Source of the DNA: Methylacidiphilum caldifontis
GTDB lineage: Bacteria > Verrucomicrobiota > Verrucomicrobiia > Methylacidiphilales > Methylacidiphilaceae
Assembly: GCF_017310505.1 (NCBI RefSeq)
Contig: NZ_CP065957.1
Coordinates: 1,426,001-1,490,000 of the forward strand
Direction: 5' to 3'
Length of the DNA: 64,000 nt
Positions 18,096-26,698 of this stretch are shown piece after piece (position 1 is the first letter of the stretch; the number at the start of each line of letters is the position of its first letter). The position numbers and the translations under genes were made by a program. The notes beneath the pieces were generated by a model, which saw only the letters and a program-made list of their open reading frames with translations, searched no databases and had not been told where the DNA came from.

Positions 18096-19255
18096 AGGGA
18101 ACATTCGTTTGATCGGGAGAGAAAATGACGGTAATTTCTGCGCACATTAGCATGGATGTTGGTAATAATTTCATAAGAAATTGTTCCGGAGAGCTTGGCT
18201 AATTCATCTGCCGTAATACTCTCTTTACCCTGAGTGCCGATTAACACCGCTTCGTCACCCACTTTACAAGAGGGAAGCTCGGTGACATCTACCATCATAA
18301 GGTTCATGGTTATGGCACCTCTTATTGGACAACGTTTCCCTTTAATAAGGACATAGGCTTTGTTGGATAGAGTCCTGAAATAGCCATCACCATAGCCTAC
18401 AGACAGCACAGCTATTCTGCTGGGTTTTTTAAGTTTATAGCTTGCCCCATAACTGATGGGATGGCCTCGAGGGAGATCCTTTATAAGAACAACCCTGCAT
18501 TTCCATGACATAACGGGTTTTAAAAATCTTCTGAGAAAGGTCATCGGGGCTATTCCATAGAGGGCAAGGCCAATTCGGACATAATCGCAAGCATATACAC
18601 TTTTCCTCCATAAAGCAGCACTGTTGGCTACATGAATAGGAAATCCTTTAAAATAAGATCGGAATTTAAGCATTTCCAACCACTGTTTTTCTGTAAACTC
18701 GATATCTGTATCGGCTTGTGAAAAATGGGTGCAAATGGCAGCAATAGAAAGAGAAGAAAGTTTTTTTATTTTTTCCATCTCTTGGATGAATTGAAAGGGC
18801 ATAAATCCTAACCTTCCCATACCGGTATCGATTTTAAGATGGACAATCGCCCTTTTCCCTTGGCGTTCTGCAGCTTCATTTAGCCACAAAGCTTCATGAT
18901 AAGAAGAAATCACTACCCCTATGTCATGGGCAACAATGAAAGGAGCATCTGGGGCTAAAATTGGACATAAAATCAACAGAGGGGTTCTTATGCCTGCGTT
19001 ACGCAGTTCTATCGCTTCATCAATATTATTTATACCTAGAATTTCAATGCCTGATTGTACAAGTTCTTTAGAGATGGGGATAAGACCATGACCGTAGGCT
19101 TCGGATTTGACAACGGCAATAATTTTGGTTTTTTTAGGAATTCTTGTCCTGGCTACTCGAATGTTAAACCGTAGAGCCCTTCCATCTATGTCTACCCAGC
19201 TTCGAAGATGGGGAAGAGGTGGGTAAAGAGGATACGACTCCTTGCTCATTTTCAA
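18086..19255 (-). CDS. alr: Alanine racemase
   Basis: Alr is a PLP enzyme that makes D-alanine for peptidoglycan. The 389-residue protein has the PLP-lysine segment KIIAVVKSEAYGHG (usually AVVKANAYGHG), the LKIDTGMGRLGF motif, VGYGDGYFR, and the ISYGASYKL segment with the second catalytic tyrosine. The C-terminal TISYEIITNIHANVRR is typical. It starts inside the end of tsaB (ATGA overlap) and is the last gene of a four-gene reverse cluster; its end runs 10 bases into the convergent lpdA. Confidence 0.95.
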   Translation of the reverse strand: MKMSKESYPLYPPLPHLRSWVDIDGRALRFNIRVARTRIPKKTKIIAVVKSEAYGHGLIPISKELVQSGIEILGINNIDEAIELRNAGIRTPLLILCPILAPDAPFIVAHDIGVVISSYHEALWLNEAAERQGKRAIVHLKIDTGMGRLGFMPFQFIQEMEKIKKLSSLSIAAICTHFSQADTDIEFTEKQWLEMLKFRSYFKGFPIHVANSAALWRKSVYACDYVRIGLALYGIAPMTFLRRFLKPVMSWKCRVVLIKDLPRGHPISYGASYKLKKPSRIAVLSVGYGDGYFRTLSNKAYVLIKGKRCPIRGAITMNLMMVDVTELPSCKVGDEAVLIGTQGKESITADELAKLSGTISYEIITNIHANVRRNYRHFLSRSNECSLYE

Positions 19256-19827
19256 ATAGGCCCCCTCAAATAAATAGGTTCTGGAAAGGGAATGTCATTA
19301 AAGGGAGGACATAAATCGGGCAAGAGAAAGAAATCTTCGGCTCTTGGATAAGCACGGATAATCTTTTCATGAATATCCTCAGGACTTACAGCTAAATCGA
19401 GGGTTTGCAGTGTTTCTAATAATTGATTTTTTGCGATAAGATAAGGTCCCTTGGCTAATTTTCCATAAGAAAATAGAGAGCAGAAAAGTTCTCCCCTTCG
19501 TGCATCGGAGAACACCCCCAAGGAGGGGACTTGAGCAAACTGTAAACCTATGGACCATACACTAGGAATGGAAAAAAGAGGGGCTTTTTTGGCTATTCCT
19601 AAGCCCTGAGCAGCGGCAATAGCTACTCTGATCGAGGAAAAAGAACCTGGTCCTATTCCAATCAATATTTTTTCAATATTTGACGTTGAAAGACTAAGTT
19701 CTTCCAAGCAACTGAACAGGGAAGAGAAATGGCGTTTACCCTTAAAAGAAGAGCGCCAAACAACGGTCCGGTTTTCCGCTAGTGCAACACTACCGATTTC
19801 AGAAGAGGTCTCTATCGAAAGAATCAT
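19252..19827 (-). CDS. tsaB: tRNA threonylcarbamoyladenosine biosynthesis protein TsaB
   Basis: TsaB is the ASKHA-fold partner of TsaD in making t6A at position 37 of ANN-decoding tRNAs. The 191-residue protein has MILSIETSSEIGSVAL at the N-terminus and IGIGPGSFSSIRVAIAAAQG, the usual signature. A RYPRAED-like tail and the short C-terminal domain match TsaB rather than TsaD, which would carry metal-binding histidines (HMEGH), absent here. It lies downstream of tsaE and overlaps alr. Pairing with tsaE in one cluster supports the call. Confidence 0.9.
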   Translation of the reverse strand: MILSIETSSEIGSVALAENRTVVWRSSFKGKRHFSSLFSCLEELSLSTSNIEKILIGIGPGSFSSIRVAIAAAQGLGIAKKAPLFSIPSVWSIGLQFAQVPSLGVFSDARRGELFCSLFSYGKLAKGPYLIAKNQLLETLQTLDLAVSPEDIHEKIIRAYPRAEDFFLLPDLCPPFNDIPFPEPIYLRGPI

Positions 19828-19878
19828 AACTCAATCATGGTTAATATATTTGTAAAGGGAAATAAAAGAAAAGAGCGA

Positions 19879-20304
19879 TCAGCGAAGGCGTATAATTTTT
19901 CTCTCATTTTCCGAAATGATGCTTATTTGCCAATATTGTGTCCAGGGAGGTAAAAGCTGTTCAATGCTTCCAGGCCATTCGATAAAACATATTTCTTTTG
20001 AATGTAAGATTTCTTCTATATAGAGACGCAAACTCCCCTCCAATTTTTCGATTCTGTAAAGATCGATATGATAAAGTGTTTTGTTTTTAGCTTCATAGCA
20101 GTGAACAATATTAAAGGTAGGGCTTGTCACTTCAGCTTCAATTCCTAAAGCGATCGCAGCCCCCTTGACAATTTGAGTTTTTCCTGCTCCCAACTCTCCT
20201 ATCAAAGCAAAAACTTCTCCTCCCCTGGCATCTTGCACAAGGCTTTTCCCAAATTCGATAGTTTCTTTAGGACTTCTGGAAATGATCGAAACCTCTGAAT
20301 TCAT
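19879..20304 (-). CDS. tsaE: tRNA threonylcarbamoyladenosine biosynthesis ATPase TsaE
   Basis: TsaE is a P-loop ATPase that resets the TsaB-TsaD complex after each t6A cycle. The 141-residue protein shows the Walker A motif LIGELGAGKTQIVKG, the switch TSPTFNIVHCYEA, a Walker B-like LYHIDLYRIE and the ICFIEWPGSIEQLLP segment. The frame opens at 20364, but that would put 20 unrelated residues ahead of the family start and overlap thiL by 98 bases; MNSEVSIISRSPKET at 20304 is preferred, with a 38-base overlap. Confidence 0.92.
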   Translation of the reverse strand: MNSEVSIISRSPKETIEFGKSLVQDARGGEVFALIGELGAGKTQIVKGAAIALGIEAEVTSPTFNIVHCYEAKNKTLYHIDLYRIEKLEGSLRLYIEEILHSKEICFIEWPGSIEQLLPPWTQYWQISIISENERKIIRLR

Positions 20305-21193
20305 CAGGAAAGTCCAGTTTTCCTTTTTTGCTGAAAAAGCCAATTTTCTTGAGGGGAATTTCAAAAGGCCAATTTTCTAAAAGTTTTTCTTCTTTTTCTT
20401 TAGCAACAGAAAAGAGCAGTTCATAGTCTTCCCCGTCCGTTAAAGCGTTTTTGATGGAATAACCTTTGCGGACGGGAACTTCATCAAAGTCGATTTCGAA
20501 TCCTATTGCTGAAGCCCTTGCCATTCTAGGCAAATCTTTGGCTAGTCCATCGCTTATATCCATCATTGCCGTTGCCCACTGCCCCTGTGCAAGCCACTTG
20601 CCTTCTTTTATTTTGGGTATGAATAGAAGGTGATGACCGCAGTCAAAACTTCCACCGAGAACTCCTGTGACAAAAAGACTGTCTCCATCGGTTGCTCCCG
20701 ATCTTAATATCGGCTTATAGCCTTCGGTTTTCCCCCAGATACTGATGACTAAAAAGAGTTGTTCAGAAAGAGTGGTTTCGCCACCAATTATAAGAAGTCC
20801 AAAGGATTGGGCTAAAGCATTAATCCCCTCGTAAATTTTTTTTATTTTTCCTATTTTCTCATTTTTATTTATGCCTATCCCAACTAGGACATAAAGAGGA
20901 TCACCACCCATGGCTGCGATATCCGAAAGAGCCCTTGCTAAGGCTTTTCTACCTATTAACTCGGCAGGACTACTCGGTTCGAAATGCACATTTTCCAAAG
21001 TGGCATCCACTTTGAATAGATAATAAAGGTTGTCTTTCTCAGCCCTGACCACGGCACAATCATCTCCTATCCCCACAATTCCAGGGCCTGGTTTGTGCAT
21101 ATCCTTAAAGAGAATTTCTAGAAGCTGATCTTCACTAAGTTCACTGAGGAGAGACTCAGTAGAAAAAGAAAGAAAAGAATGGCTATGTTGCAC
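20267..21193 (-). CDS. thiL: Thiamine-monophosphate kinase ThiL
   Basis: ThiL phosphorylates thiamine monophosphate to TPP, the last step of thiamine synthesis. The 308-residue protein has GIGDDCAVV, FKVDATLENVHF, ALARALSDIAAMGG, LLIIGGETTLSE, MDISDGLAKDLPRMA and ALTDGEDYELLF, all diagnostic of the PurM/ThiL fold with its Asp-rich Mg-ATP sites. It heads a reverse cluster with tsaE, tsaB and alr. The product TPP is the ligand of the riboswitch before thiC, but this gene itself shows no riboswitch in the 60 bases upstream. Confidence 0.94.
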   Translation of the reverse strand: MQHSHSFLSFSTESLLSELSEDQLLEILFKDMHKPGPGIVGIGDDCAVVRAEKDNLYYLFKVDATLENVHFEPSSPAELIGRKALARALSDIAAMGGDPLYVLVGIGINKNEKIGKIKKIYEGINALAQSFGLLIIGGETTLSEQLFLVISIWGKTEGYKPILRSGATDGDSLFVTGVLGGSFDCGHHLLFIPKIKEGKWLAQGQWATAMMDISDGLAKDLPRMARASAIGFEIDFDEVPVRKGYSIKNALTDGEDYELLFSVAKEKEEKLLENWPFEIPLKKIGFFSKKGKLDFPDEFRGFDHFQKS

Positions 21194-21254
21194 TTAAGAA
21201 ATGAGCTTTTTTTTTAACAATTCCTATTGAATCGGAGAAGTCAAGCCTCAATCT

Positions 21255-22034
21255 TCAACCATATTTTGCCAATAACAGAAGACAGGCCGTAAAACCATTA
21301 AACCAGAAATGAACAGCCATGGATAGAATCAGACATCCGCTAAATTCATAGACTGTAGCTAAAATCATCCCAAAGATGAAAAGAGGAAGAAAAGTTATCC
21401 AGTGAATGTGAAGCAGGGCAAATACAAGTCCGCTGATGACTATTGCCTTGCTTCGGCTGAAATGATACCTCAGAAACTGATACAAAAATCCTCTAAAAAG
21501 CAGTTCTTCTCCAATAGGGGCAGCTACAAGGATCAAAGATAAAATAATAGCGATATCGATCGGTTTTGAAGCGTGCAAGAAAAGATCAACGGCGGGTTGC
21601 CTGGGAACAGGCAGATGCAAGGCCTTGCCGATGGTCTCGCTCAATCCGGCTAGCATTTGCAAAGGAAGATAGGCTGAAAGACATATCCAGAAGCTCAAGA
21701 CAGCGATTTTTAAGGGGTTAAAAAGTGAAGCTCCAAAATATTCTGAAAGATTGTATCCATGTAATCGCACTAAAAGGATGATAAGAAGAATAGAAAAAAT
21801 GCTTAATCCAGCGCTAACTCCAAGGAGAATCCCAGAAAAAAGGAAAAGACATACAGCCAACAACTCCCACCAGCTAAAAGGAATCACAACAAAATATCCA
21901 AAGGGATTAAACCCTTCTTTTTTCCAACGCAAAAGAAAAAGACCCATGAAGAGATCAGCCAAAAGGGTAAGAAAAACGAAACTGACAATAAGAGGCTTGT
22001 AATGAACGACAAGTCGTTGTGTTAGTTCATCCAC
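21255..22034 (-). CDS. CPBP-family intramembrane glutamic protease (CAAX protease-like)
   Basis: A 259-residue membrane protein with about six to seven hydrophobic helices. The catalytic motif EELLFRGFLYQFL (Glu-Glu...Arg) is followed by a second motif, VFALLHIHWITFLPLFIFG with His, which together mark the Abi/CPBP (PF02517) family. Members cleave membrane substrates or act in bacteriocin self-immunity; the substrate here is unknown. It stands alone between thiL and sppA, on the same strand as both but with gaps of about 60 and 155 bases. Confidence 0.85.
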   Translation of the reverse strand: MDELTQRLVVHYKPLIVSFVFLTLLADLFMGLFLLRWKKEGFNPFGYFVVIPFSWWELLAVCLFLFSGILLGVSAGLSIFSILLIILLVRLHGYNLSEYFGASLFNPLKIAVLSFWICLSAYLPLQMLAGLSETIGKALHLPVPRQPAVDLFLHASKPIDIAIILSLILVAAPIGEELLFRGFLYQFLRYHFSRSKAIVISGLVFALLHIHWITFLPLFIFGMILATVYEFSGCLILSMAVHFWFNGFTACLLLLAKYG

Positions 22035-22190
22035 TTTTTTCTCCTCGATTTACGTGGGGTTTATAAAAACCTTTTTTTAAAGCTTAGCTGGCTTGTTTAG
22101 CCTTTTAGCATCTTCTTAACTGAGAAGAAGTCACATTAACCCTTTATTTTCAATTTCGCCAGAGAGGATATAAAACCAGTCATATTGTTT

Positions 22191-23186
22191 TCAGGAGCTT
22201 AGTCCAAAAGCTTGTGGATATAAGTAGTAAAGTTGGCCAGAGGATAAGGGGAACCGGATCCCCGGATAGTTAAGCTCGATTTTTGGAGTCATTCCTCTGG
22301 AGAACACTCGAAACAAATTGGATATCCTAAATGGAGGGGTATAACGGATGAGACGAGCCGATTGCACTTTGGAAAGTTCCTTGCACTTGTTAAAGGCATC
22401 TTCAAAGTAGCCCAATCCATCAATTAACCCATTTTTTAAAGCATCTTGTCCCATGAAGATCCTTCCGTCGGCAAGATTGTTTTTAAGCTTGTTGATGTCG
22501 ATATGTCTTTCTTTGGAGACGATCGACACGAACCGGTTGTAAGTTTCATCGATAAGCCCTTGAACAAAAGTTTGTTCTTCAGGGGTCATTTCTCTTGTAG
22601 GATTAAGCAGATCTTTCATTTTACCCGATTTAAATACGAAGGCTTTGACCCCTACTTTTTCCATCAAGTCCTTGACAAGAAACGACTCCATGATTACACC
22701 GATGCTTCCCGTAATGGTTAAATCATTGGCCATGAGATAAGTACCTCCCACAGCTGAATAGTATCCTCCAGAAGCAGCCATCGATTCCATGTAAATGACA
22801 ACAGGCTTTACGTTACGGGTAAGTCGAATTTCATGATAAATAACGTCGCTTGCGTTCACTTCTCCACCAGGCGAATTAATAGCAATAATAATACCTTTGA
22901 CTTTTTTGTCTTCTCGAGCGGCTTTAAGTTGAACTTTTATGTCTTCTACACTGTTTTGTGTAAAAGTCCCTGCTTCGTCCTGGCTAATCAAACCTCGGAG
23001 ATGTATAAGAGCAATTTTGGAATCTTTTATGGCAAAATCTCCTCCTACAAATTCTTCTTCCAAGCTCGTGGGAGCACCCGTTGCTTTTTTAGATTGCAAA
23101 ATCGATAAGAACATGAGGTTTAAAAGTAAACTGAAGCTTAAGATCAAAACTAAAAAAACGCTGAAACAGCCACCTTTCTTATTCAT
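22191..23186 (-). CDS. sppA: Signal peptide peptidase SppA (short form)
   Basis: SppA degrades cleaved signal peptides in the inner membrane with a Ser-Lys dyad. The 331-residue protein has an N-terminal membrane helix (VFLVLILSFSLLLNLMFLSI), GIIIAINSPGGEVNASDVIY, the nucleophile region ESMAASGGYYSAVGG and the ITGSIGVIMESF loop. At this length it is the short, single-repeat form that assembles as an octamer in other bacteria, unlike the long E. coli enzyme. It follows metG on the same strand with a 74-base gap. Confidence 0.92.
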   Translation of the reverse strand: MNKKGGCFSVFLVLILSFSLLLNLMFLSILQSKKATGAPTSLEEEFVGGDFAIKDSKIALIHLRGLISQDEAGTFTQNSVEDIKVQLKAAREDKKVKGIIIAINSPGGEVNASDVIYHEIRLTRNVKPVVIYMESMAASGGYYSAVGGTYLMANDLTITGSIGVIMESFLVKDLMEKVGVKAFVFKSGKMKDLLNPTREMTPEEQTFVQGLIDETYNRFVSIVSKERHIDINKLKNNLADGRIFMGQDALKNGLIDGLGYFEDAFNKCKELSKVQSARLIRYTPPFRISNLFRVFSRGMTPKIELNYPGIRFPLSSGQLYYLYPQAFGLSS

Positions 23187-23260
23187 CGTGCATATCCTTC
23201 ATTTGGCAGAGTAAAATATTTAGACTGTTCTGCAACATTAAAAATCGGATAATCAAAGCA

Positions 23261-24781
23261 TTAATTTCTCATTCGTGGAAATAAGGGTGAGGAAGCTTTT
23301 ATCCTTTTTCCAGCCAAATCCAGAGAATGAAAACTGCTATCTAAGTTCAAAGTCTTGTTTTCTACATCTAAAAGATCGAGTATTTTTTTACTGGTTTCGG
23401 GCATAACCGGCTCAATGAGCAGTGCATATCTTTTGATACATATACTAGAGACGAACAGAATGCAATCCAACCGTTGAGATTCTTTTGGATTTTTGGCCAA
23501 TGACCATGGCGAACTCATATCGATGTATCGATTGAGCTTTCTAATATGATGCCAAATTTCTTGTAAAGCAGTGGCGATATCATATTTTTCAAAATGTAGG
23601 CAATATTTCTCAAGCAGGCCGTTTTCGAGCAGTTCTTTTTCATTTTCTCCTCTCATTGATTCCGTGCAGGAAGGAATGATTCCTGATCTATACTTGTGAA
23701 TCATGACTATGATCCTTTGGACAAGATTACCCAGGTCATTGCAAAGATCACTTGAATATCGAGCAGCCATTTTTTCATCAGCAAAATCAGCGTCTTGGCC
23801 AAAAGCCATTTCCCTCAAAAGATAATAACGCAAAGCATCGGCTCCAAAGGATTCGAGGTAAGGGAGAGGATCAATAAAATTGCCCAGTGATTTGCTCATC
23901 TTTGCTCCCTTGTTCATCCACCATCCATGAATTAAAATGTGATGGGGCAGTTCTAAGTCCAAGGCCTTCAGAATAATCGGCCAGTAGATAGCGTGTGCAG
24001 GAATAAGGATATCTTTTCCAATGACCTGCAATTGAGCTGGCCACCAGCTTTGGTTCTCATTTTTTCTAGCAAAAGAAATATAGTTGAGTAAGGCATCAAA
24101 CCAGACATAGGTCACATAATTTTCATCGAAAGGCAGGGGAATACCCCAAGACAGTCTACTGATGGGCCGAGAAATACAGAGGTCAGATAACGGCCTTTCT
24201 AAAGCCCCTAAAAGTTCTTTTCTTTTAACTTGAGGAATAAGCCAATTTTCATTGGATTTTATGAAATCATTTAGCCAGGGTCCAAAAGCGGATAATTTGA
24301 AAAAGTAGTTTGGTTCTTTGGTCTTGATGACTTCACCGTAGATTTCAGGCCATTTGCCATCAATTAACTCTTTTTCGGTAACAAATTGTTCCTGTCTTAA
24401 ACTGTAATAGCCTTCATGTTCTTTAAAATAGATAAGTCCTTTATTTGCTAGTTTTGCGAGTGCCTCGCGAACATACTGGATGTGGGAAGGGTTGGTAGTT
24501 CGGGCAAAAGAATCATAACGGATATGGAGTTTTTCCCAGAGTTTAACGAACTTTTCTGTTTGGATATCGCAAAATTTTTTAACTTCTATTTTTTCCTTTT
24601 CCGCAGACTGTTGAACTTTTTGTCCATGTTCATCGACCCCGGTAAGGGAAAAAACCGAATAGCCCCTGTTTCTATAGTACCTAGCTATAGCATCGGCCAA
24701 TATTTTTTCATAAGCATGACCGAGATGAGGAGAACCGTTAACATAATCGATAGCTGTGGTAATGAAAAAAGAATTGGGCAT
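23261..24781 (-). CDS. metG: Methionyl-tRNA synthetase (zinc-knuckle cysteines absent)
   Basis: The class-I synthetase charges initiator and elongator tRNA-Met. The 506-residue protein shows FITTAIDYVNGSPHLGHAYE with the HLGH version of the HIGH motif, DEHGQKVQQSA, WFDALLNYISF and the GAKMSKSLGNFIDP loop. The segment where zinc-type enzymes carry CxxC reads YYSLRQEQFVTEKEL without cysteines, so this is a zinc-free type. It lacks the C-terminal dimerisation domain of long MetRS. It is a single gene whose upstream region is shared with the divergent HU gene. Confidence 0.94.
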   Translation of the reverse strand: MPNSFFITTAIDYVNGSPHLGHAYEKILADAIARYYRNRGYSVFSLTGVDEHGQKVQQSAEKEKIEVKKFCDIQTEKFVKLWEKLHIRYDSFARTTNPSHIQYVREALAKLANKGLIYFKEHEGYYSLRQEQFVTEKELIDGKWPEIYGEVIKTKEPNYFFKLSAFGPWLNDFIKSNENWLIPQVKRKELLGALERPLSDLCISRPISRLSWGIPLPFDENYVTYVWFDALLNYISFARKNENQSWWPAQLQVIGKDILIPAHAIYWPIILKALDLELPHHILIHGWWMNKGAKMSKSLGNFIDPLPYLESFGADALRYYLLREMAFGQDADFADEKMAARYSSDLCNDLGNLVQRIIVMIHKYRSGIIPSCTESMRGENEKELLENGLLEKYCLHFEKYDIATALQEIWHHIRKLNRYIDMSSPWSLAKNPKESQRLDCILFVSSICIKRYALLIEPVMPETSKKILDLLDVENKTLNLDSSFHSLDLAGKRIKASSPLFPRMRN

Positions 24782-24959
24782 GGTTTAAGAAAAAGAAACT
24801 TTACTTTTTTATATTCAATATCCCTTATTCATAAAATTTTTTTGGAATCATATTGAGAACAAGGAAAATATGTTATCTTTTATTTTGATCATTATCAGTT
24901 TAAGCATAGTCTAAATAAGAGAGGGAAGAATCCATCAGAAAAGAAGAAGGTAATATGAT

Positions 24960-25298
24960 ATGGGGAATTTGACAAGAAGAGATTTGGTTGTCAAGGTTTC
25001 AACGAAAACAGGTTTGCCGCAGCAAGAGGTAGCTAAGGTCTTTGAGGAGATTCTTGACGTATTTATGGAGGTATTTAAGAAAAAAGAAACAATCGAGCTG
25101 CGCAATTTTGGGGTTTTTGAAGTGACTTTGAGAAAGGCCCGAATTGGCAGGAACCCAAGAAATCCAGAGCGAGACATCCTTATACCTCCAAGGGCTGTAG
25201 TTCGATTTAAGCCAGGCAAGGAAGTTAAAGGCATTCTTAATGCGATTACGAAGGATCTCCTCAAGGAAGAAGAAGCAAAAAAGAAAAAAAAGGCTTAA
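24960..25298 (+). CDS. HU/IHF-family DNA-binding protein
   Basis: A 112-residue nucleoid protein with the full HU/IHF core: TRRDLVVKVSTKTGLPQQEV, IELRNFGVFEVTLRKARIGR, NPRNPERDILIPPRAVVRFK, PGKEVKGILNAI. The beta-arm with Arg-Asn-Pro intercalating region is intact. A lysine-rich tail (EEEAKKKKKA) adds about ten residues beyond the usual 90-95. It could be HU, IHF-alpha or IHF-beta; sequence alone does not decide. Two ATGs, at 24955 (frame not used) and 24960, are close together; the latter is in frame. Confidence 0.9.
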   Translation: MGNLTRRDLVVKVSTKTGLPQQEVAKVFEEILDVFMEVFKKKETIELRNFGVFEVTLRKARIGRNPRNPERDILIPPRAVVRFKPGKEVKGILNAITKDLLKEEEAKKKKKA

Positions 25299-25352
25299 CT
25301 TCTTTTTTGCTTTTTGAAAAACTACACCCTGGTCTATAAGCCTCTTATTTCT

Positions 25353-26573
25353 ATGCAGCCATTGCCAGGATTTCGTGATTTTTATCCTCCTGATTGTGCT
25401 TTCAGGAATTTAATTTTCTCTCGTTGGAGAGAAAGTTGTAGGCGTTTTAATTTTGTTGAATATGACGGTCCTTTGCTTGAACCTATAGAACTTTACCAAA
25501 AAAAATCTGGGGATGAAATTTTTGGCCAAATTTATCACTTTATCGATAAAGGCAGCCGTGCTGTGGCTTTGAGGCCAGAGATGACTCCAACCTTAGCGAG
25601 AATGATTGAAGCTCATTTTAAAGAATATCGAAAACCGATCAAATGGTTTTCCATCCCCCAACTTTTTCGTTATGAACGAGCCCAGAGGGGACGATTGCGT
25701 GAGCATTATCAACTGAACTGTGATATTGTGGGTGAAGCGGGTTTAGAAGCAGACATCGAGCTTATCAATCTGGCTATTGATATTCTTCTTTCTTTTGATT
25801 TAGGCAAAGAAGATTTTGTTGTACGCATTAGTGATAGACATTTCTGGACGGAGTTTTTGAGAAAAAAAGGGATCTCAGAAGATAATTGGTATGCTTTTTT
25901 CCAAGCCATTGATAAGATCGAAAGAGAGCCCAAAGAAGAGATAGAAAAACGATTGGGTGCCTTGGCCAAAGAGGTGTTTGAGATTCTTGAAAATCCTCCC
26001 TGTTGGGAAAGATTTGATATCATTCTGGAGGGACTTCATAATAGAGGACTTGGAGAGTTTGTCCGCATCGATCTTGGTATTGTTCGTGGACTCGCTTATT
26101 ATACGGGAGTCGTTTATGAAGTTTTTGATAGGTTGGGAAAATTCAGAGCAATAGCCGGGGGAGGAAGATATGATGATCTTCTTAAACAGATTGGGGGAGA
26201 AGACATAGCCGCTAGCGGATTTGGAATGGGAGATGTTGTTCTAGGTGAAATTCTAAGGGAAAAGCAAATCATCCAACCCTCTTTTCCAAGGTTGGATGTT
26301 TACGTGGTGTTCCCAGAAGGGGAAAAAATACCAAAAGGGTTACTGCTCATAGAAAAATTAAGAAGAAGTGGATTTTCAGTAGATTTTTCTTTCTATCCAT
26401 CGAAATTAAAAAAGCAGTTAGCTATTGCCCAATCCCTAAATGCACGTTTTGCGCTCTTTGTGTCTGAAAGCATAGAGGAAGGAGTTGTTGAGATTAAAAA
26501 TATGGATGAAAGAACCCAGTTTTCCCTGCCGGTTGATAAGCTTATTGAGTGGCTTAATCAAAGGGCTACATAG
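25353..26573 (+). CDS. hisS: Histidyl-tRNA synthetase
   Basis: This class-II synthetase charges tRNA-His. The 406-residue protein has motif 2 as WFSIPQLFRYERAQRGRLRE, the HisA motif RIDLGIVRGLAYYTGVVYEV and motif 3 in GGRYDDLLKQIG with ASGFGMGDVVL. The C-terminal anticodon-binding domain (DVYVVFPEGEKIPKGLLLIE onward) is present, which argues against HisZ. The frame opens with a TTG at 25314, but MQPLPGFRDFYPPD at 25353 is the family start. It lies 54 bases behind the HU gene. Confidence 0.9.
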   Translation: MQPLPGFRDFYPPDCAFRNLIFSRWRESCRRFNFVEYDGPLLEPIELYQKKSGDEIFGQIYHFIDKGSRAVALRPEMTPTLARMIEAHFKEYRKPIKWFSIPQLFRYERAQRGRLREHYQLNCDIVGEAGLEADIELINLAIDILLSFDLGKEDFVVRISDRHFWTEFLRKKGISEDNWYAFFQAIDKIEREPKEEIEKRLGALAKEVFEILENPPCWERFDIILEGLHNRGLGEFVRIDLGIVRGLAYYTGVVYEVFDRLGKFRAIAGGGRYDDLLKQIGGEDIAASGFGMGDVVLGEILREKQIIQPSFPRLDVYVVFPEGEKIPKGLLLIEKLRRSGFSVDFSFYPSKLKKQLAIAQSLNARFALFVSESIEEGVVEIKNMDERTQFSLPVDKLIEWLNQRAT

Positions 26574-26698
26574 AGGGGCTGGCTTCATTTTAATTTTTGG
26601 CTAAAAGGTTGAAGCCAAGGGAATGATCAAGCTATAAAAGCGTATTAATAAAAAGAAAAGTCATTCATAAAATGATCTTAGGAAATATTGAGGTTTAG

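Noticed and set aside
26580-26617. 8-bp inverted repeat TGGCTTCA/TGAAGCCA after hisS
   Set aside because: The 22-base loop has no T-run on either side, so a terminator cannot be claimed.
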